A stretch of 15,471 nucleotides of DNA, from the NCBI GenBank assembly GCA_946222885.1, contig CAMIAK010000024.1:1-15471 (forward strand), written 5' to 3'. The position numbers were made by a program, and so were the translations under genes. Each line of letters opens with the position of its first letter. Position 1 is the first letter of the stretch. Shown here piece after piece: positions 14,531 to 15,471 of the stretch. The notes under the pieces are model-generated. The model did not search any database. It saw only the letters and a list, made by a program, of their open reading frames with translations, and was not told the DNA's origin. Origin of the DNA: an uncultured Nesterenkonia sp. (lineage in GTDB: Bacteria; Actinomycetota; Actinomycetes; Actinomycetales; Micrococcaceae).

Positions 14531-14608
14531 GTGGAGGTCTCCAGATTCTGGGCGTGGGAAGAGGGCAGTATCGGGGCTCAGCCTACTCGTTCCGCGGCAT
14601 GGAGCCGA

Positions 14609-14638
14609 TTCGATAATTCTCTGTGTCTTCGCTAAAGT
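14609..14638 (+). promoter_or_regulatory. candidate promoter for tRNA-Tyr
   Basis: TTCGAT (14609-14614), an 18-base spacer and TAAAGT (14633-14638) form a plausible -35/-10 pair pointing to the tRNA, which begins 36 bases downstream. The same AT-rich segment (14606-14640) also lies upstream of the regulator gene on the other strand and may hold its promoter as well. The rest of 14531-14673 shows nothing else. Confidence 0.4.
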
Positions 14639-14673
14639 TGTGTGGTGCCTCGCGCGGCGAGGTGCTTCACCCT

Positions 14674-14755
14674 GGCGGATTACCCGAGCGGCCAAAGGGG
14701 GCTGACTGTAAATCAGCTGGCATTGCCTACGGGGGTTCGAATCCCTCATCCGCCA
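14674..14755 (+). tRNA. tRNA-Tyr (anticodon GUA)
   Basis: An 82-base class II tRNA. The acceptor stem GGCGGAT (14674-14680) pairs perfectly with ATCCGCC (14748-14754), and the discriminator is A. The anticodon stem GCTGA/TCAGC encloses CTGTAAA with anticodon GTA at 14708-14710. A long variable arm (GGC-ATT-GCC) follows, as expected for bacterial tRNA-Tyr, and the T-loop GTTCGAAT is intact. CCA is not encoded. The gene stands alone, with its own candidate promoter and a strong terminator directly behind. Confidence 0.97.
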
Positions 14756-14760
14756 CCTTC

Positions 14761-14806
14761 ATGAGGAGGGGGACTCTGGACACGACCAGAGTCCCCCTCC
14801 TCATTT
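14761..14806 (+). terminator. strong hairpin terminator after tRNA-Tyr
   Basis: A perfect 19-bp stem (14761-14779 with 14786-14804) closes a 6-base loop and is followed by a short T-run (14804-14806). It begins five bases after the tRNA end. The perfection and length of the stem make this the clearest terminator in the window; the short T-run is normal for actinobacteria. Confidence 0.8.
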
Positions 14807-14838
14807 CGTGGCACAGGTCGGCCGCTGGGGCGGCCTCC

Positions 14839-14892
14839 GGCCTGAAGGAGTGGTCCGGCCTGAAGGTGCGGTTCGGTCTGAGGGGTGGGCCC
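14839..14892 (+). repeat. three imperfect 18-bp tandem repeats
   Basis: Three consecutive 18-base units (14839-14856, 14857-14874, 14875-14892) share the start GGCCTGAAGG or GGTCTGAGGG and a GG-rich end. The first two differ at three positions; the third is more diverged. They lie in the 227-bp non-coding gap between the tRNA terminator and the thioredoxin gene. No function is evident. A small GC hairpin (14924-14929 with 14935-14940) follows in the same gap. Confidence 0.6.
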
Positions 14893-14982
14893 GGCCGGCG
14901 TCGGGGTCTGTCCGCCTTTCGCCGGGGGCGTAAGGCTCCCGTGTAAAGTGCGCCGAAATCTGACTGGCGTATCGTGGCGCCC

Positions 14983-15363
14983 ATGGCTACCAAAGATCTG
15001 ACCACAGCAGAGTTCCAGCAGACGCTGGAGGACAATGAGATTCTGCTCATCGACTTCTGGGCCGACTGGTGCGGCCCCTGCAAGCAGTTCGCCCCCATCT
15101 ATGAGCAGGTCTCCGAGCAGCACCCGGACGTCACCTTCGCCAAGGTGGACACCGAGGCTGAGCAGGAGCTCGCCGCCGCGGCGAACATCACTTCCATCCC
15201 CACCCTGATGGCCTTCCGCGAGAAGGTCCTGGTGTTCTCCCAGCCCGGCGCCCTCAACGCGGACCAGCTCAACGAGGTCATCACCGCGGTCAAGGGCCTG
15301 GACATGGAAGAGGTCCACAAGCAGGTTGCGGAGCAGGGCGAGGGCGGCGCCGCCGAGTCCTGA
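14983..15363 (+). CDS. trxA: thioredoxin
   Basis: A 126-residue cytoplasmic thioredoxin, which reduces protein disulfides using electrons from thioredoxin reductase. The fold is complete: DFWADWCGPCK (24-34) with redox cysteines C30 and C33, the buried Asp in LIDFW, cis-Pro73 in SIPT, and a family-typical C-terminal GALNADQL region. It is about 15 residues longer than the minimal thioredoxin because of a Gly/Glu/Ala-rich tail. Start taken at ATG 14983 (MATKDLTTAEF fits the actinobacterial N-terminus); an in-frame GTG at 14974 adds three residues. No Shine-Dalgarno is visible. A -10-like TATCGT at 14970-14975 would place the transcript start at or next to the ATG, so the mRNA may be leaderless; TAAAGT at 14944-14949 is an alternative. 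No reductase gene is adjacent. Confidence 0.94.
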   Translation: MATKDLTTAEFQQTLEDNEILLIDFWADWCGPCKQFAPIYEQVSEQHPDVTFAKVDTEAEQELAAAANITSIPTLMAFREKVLVFSQPGALNADQLNEVITAVKGLDMEEVHKQVAEQGEGGAAES

Positions 15364-15381
15364 GTCGCGCACTCATCGGTG

Positions 15382-15425
15382 TCCCTGTTTCAGGGATGCC
15401 TGTGCCTCAAAACCGTCGGCGGTTT
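15382..15425. terminator. two small hairpins after trxA
   Basis: TCCCTG (15382-15387) pairs with CAGGGA (15391-15396) over a 3-base loop, and AAACCG (15410-15415) pairs with CGGTTT (15420-15425) over TCGG, which ends in three Ts. The second, 47 bases after the trxA stop, is the better terminator candidate. The rest to the right edge (15426-15471) contains no gene I can support. Confidence 0.4.
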
Positions 15426-15471
15426 CTAGGGGTCGTCGCAACAGCAGCGGGTTATCCGGCGAGGAGTAGAT

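Noticed and set aside
14531..14749. Longer ATG start for the MocR regulator (73 extra residues)
   Set aside because: The extension would be read antisense through tRNA-Tyr and shows no similarity to the family; GTG 14530 has a proper Shine-Dalgarno and is followed directly by the GntR domain.
14674..14755. tRNA-Tyr as an integration (att) site
   Set aside because: No second copy of the tRNA 3' end is present in the window and no integrase is nearby; the flanking genes do not look phage-like.
1..15471. CRISPR array, prophage or integron
   Set aside because: No regularly spaced repeats, no phage structural genes and no integrase were seen.

Overview
The window comes from a high-GC actinobacterium. 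Codons end almost always in G or C, genes start ATG or GTG behind GGAGG-type ribosome binding sites, neighbouring genes overlap by ATGA, the riboswitch-like leader is of an actinobacterial style, and the binding proteins are strongly acidic. A member of the Micrococcaceae such as Nesterenkonia or Arthrobacter is a reasonable guess, but no gene here proves the genus.

Left part (1-1430, minus strand): a cysteine synthase gene (cysK) is followed by a structured leader that resembles a SAM-I/SAM-IV-type riboswitch. The leader lies in front of a 53-codon ORF of unknown function. A further gene may begin at the very edge of the window.

Centre (1440-13077, plus strand): a tightly packed operon runs divergently from cysK. 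The intergenic region holds a 7-bp inverted repeat that could be an operator for both directions. The gene order is: RimK-like ATP-grasp ligase; shortened luciferase-like (LLM) protein; full-length NtaA/CmoJ/DszA-type flavin monooxygenase; O-acetylhomoserine sulfhydrylase (MetY); family-5 binding lipoprotein; two Dpp/Opp-type permeases; a fused double ABC ATPase; and, after a 97-bp gap with its own candidate promoter, a second binding lipoprotein paralogous to the first. The simplest reading is uptake of a peptide-like or amino-acid-like organosulfur compound, modification by the ligase, oxidative C-S cleavage by the monooxygenase, and capture of the released sulfur by MetY (to homocysteine) and CysK (to cysteine). 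The substrate is unknown. No flavin reductase is encoded in the window.

Right part (13078-15471): a convergent MocR-type regulator follows, whose aminotransferase domain appears to have lost the PLP-binding lysine. It is the best candidate regulator of the operon. Beyond it are tRNA-Tyr(GUA) with a long perfect hairpin terminator, a short 18-bp tandem repeat, and a thioredoxin gene. The last 108 bases hold two small hairpins and no gene I can support.

The most interesting points are the ATP-grasp plus truncated-LLM plus LLM plus MetY combination, the Lys-to-Arg change in the MocR regulator, the duplicated binding protein, and the riboswitch-like leader with three mutually exclusive pairings in front of a tiny ORF.
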